Origin: Nitrososphaerales archaeon
Lineage (GTDB): Archaea; Thermoproteota; Nitrososphaeria; Nitrososphaerales; Nitrososphaeraceae
Assembly: GCA_029237525.1 (NCBI GenBank)
Contig: JARBAU010000269.1
Coordinates: 1-43,997, forward strand
Length of the DNA: 43,997 nt
Reading direction: 5' to 3'
The translations under genes and the position numbers were made by a program. Position 1 is the stretch's first letter, and every line of letters starts with the position of its first letter. Below are positions 43,997 through 43,997 of the stretch, one piece after another. The notes beneath the pieces are model-generated. The model was not told the DNA's origin. It saw nothing but the letters and a program-made list of their open reading frames with translations, and ran no database searches.

Positions 43997-43997
43997 A

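Noticed and set aside
1-43997. CRISPR array, tRNA, rRNA or intact insertion sequence
   Set aside because: No regularly spaced repeats, no cloverleaf, no conserved rRNA segment and no transposase motifs or terminal inverted repeats were found by reading.

Overview
The window reads as a piece of a low-GC (about one third G+C by eye) Nitrososphaeria (thaumarchaeal) chromosome, most like the soil ammonia-oxidiser group Nitrososphaera/Nitrosocosmicus. The grounds are archaeal: TATA boxes about 25-33 nt upstream of many start codons, frequent TTG and GTG starts with little or no leader, T-run ends, an archaeal-type orotate phosphoribosyltransferase, GlmU-like and MJ0936-like enzymes, and small exported proteins of thaumarchaeal type. 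The species is an inference. By my tally only about 60 % of the window is coding, and several gaps hold decayed genes. I saw no tRNA, rRNA, CRISPR array or intact insertion sequence.

Region 1 (1-8815) is a surface-glycan block: the tail of a probable membrane glycosyltransferase, a DPM1-like GT2 glycosyltransferase, a Wzx/MATE-type flippase, a CgeB-like glycosyltransferase and two NAD-dependent sugar epimerase/dehydratases, separated by long gaps with possible gene remnants. Related parts lie further on: a GlmU-C-like hexapeptide acetyltransferase (20543) and a MurG-like GT-B glycosyltransferase (about 36438).

Region 2 (9278-20013) holds an orphan sugar-type solute-binding protein, several exported proteins, an Lrp-GAF fusion regulator, a zinc alcohol dehydrogenase, a class III nucleotidyl cyclase fused to a C-terminal receiver domain, a zinc-ribbon protein, a one-TM coiled-coil protein and a PsbP-like exported protein.

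Region 3 (20543-27985) holds the acetyltransferase, a roadblock-like regulator, a histone-H1-like lysine/alanine-rich protein, a 16-residue Lys/Ala-only-type mini-ORF with its own TATA box and T-tract (24902-24952), two tiny zinc-ribbon genes and an MJ0936/YfcE phosphodiesterase.

Region 4 (27986-36140) shows decay: an FtsX/MacB-type permease pseudogene with several stops and frameshifts, and a cytochrome P450 pseudogene that has lost its haem-binding part. Between and around them are a zinc-ribbon protein, an HNH-like protein that appears to lack the catalytic His, pyrE and a short-chain dehydrogenase.

Region 5 (36399-43997) has the MurG-like glycosyltransferase with no ordinary start codon, an exported protein, a stand-alone receiver, a ribbon-helix-helix protein, a histidine kinase with a TrmB-like sensor, and the C-terminal part of a large surface protein (Cna/SpaA-like repeats followed by a seven-blade YVTN propeller) that runs off the window end.

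Signalling (receiver, kinase, cyclase-receiver, Lrp-GAF, roadblock) and cell-surface functions (glycans, exported proteins, propeller adhesin) dominate. The most unusual items are the two lysine-rich H1-like products, the cyclase-receiver fusion and the glycosyltransferase without a start codon.
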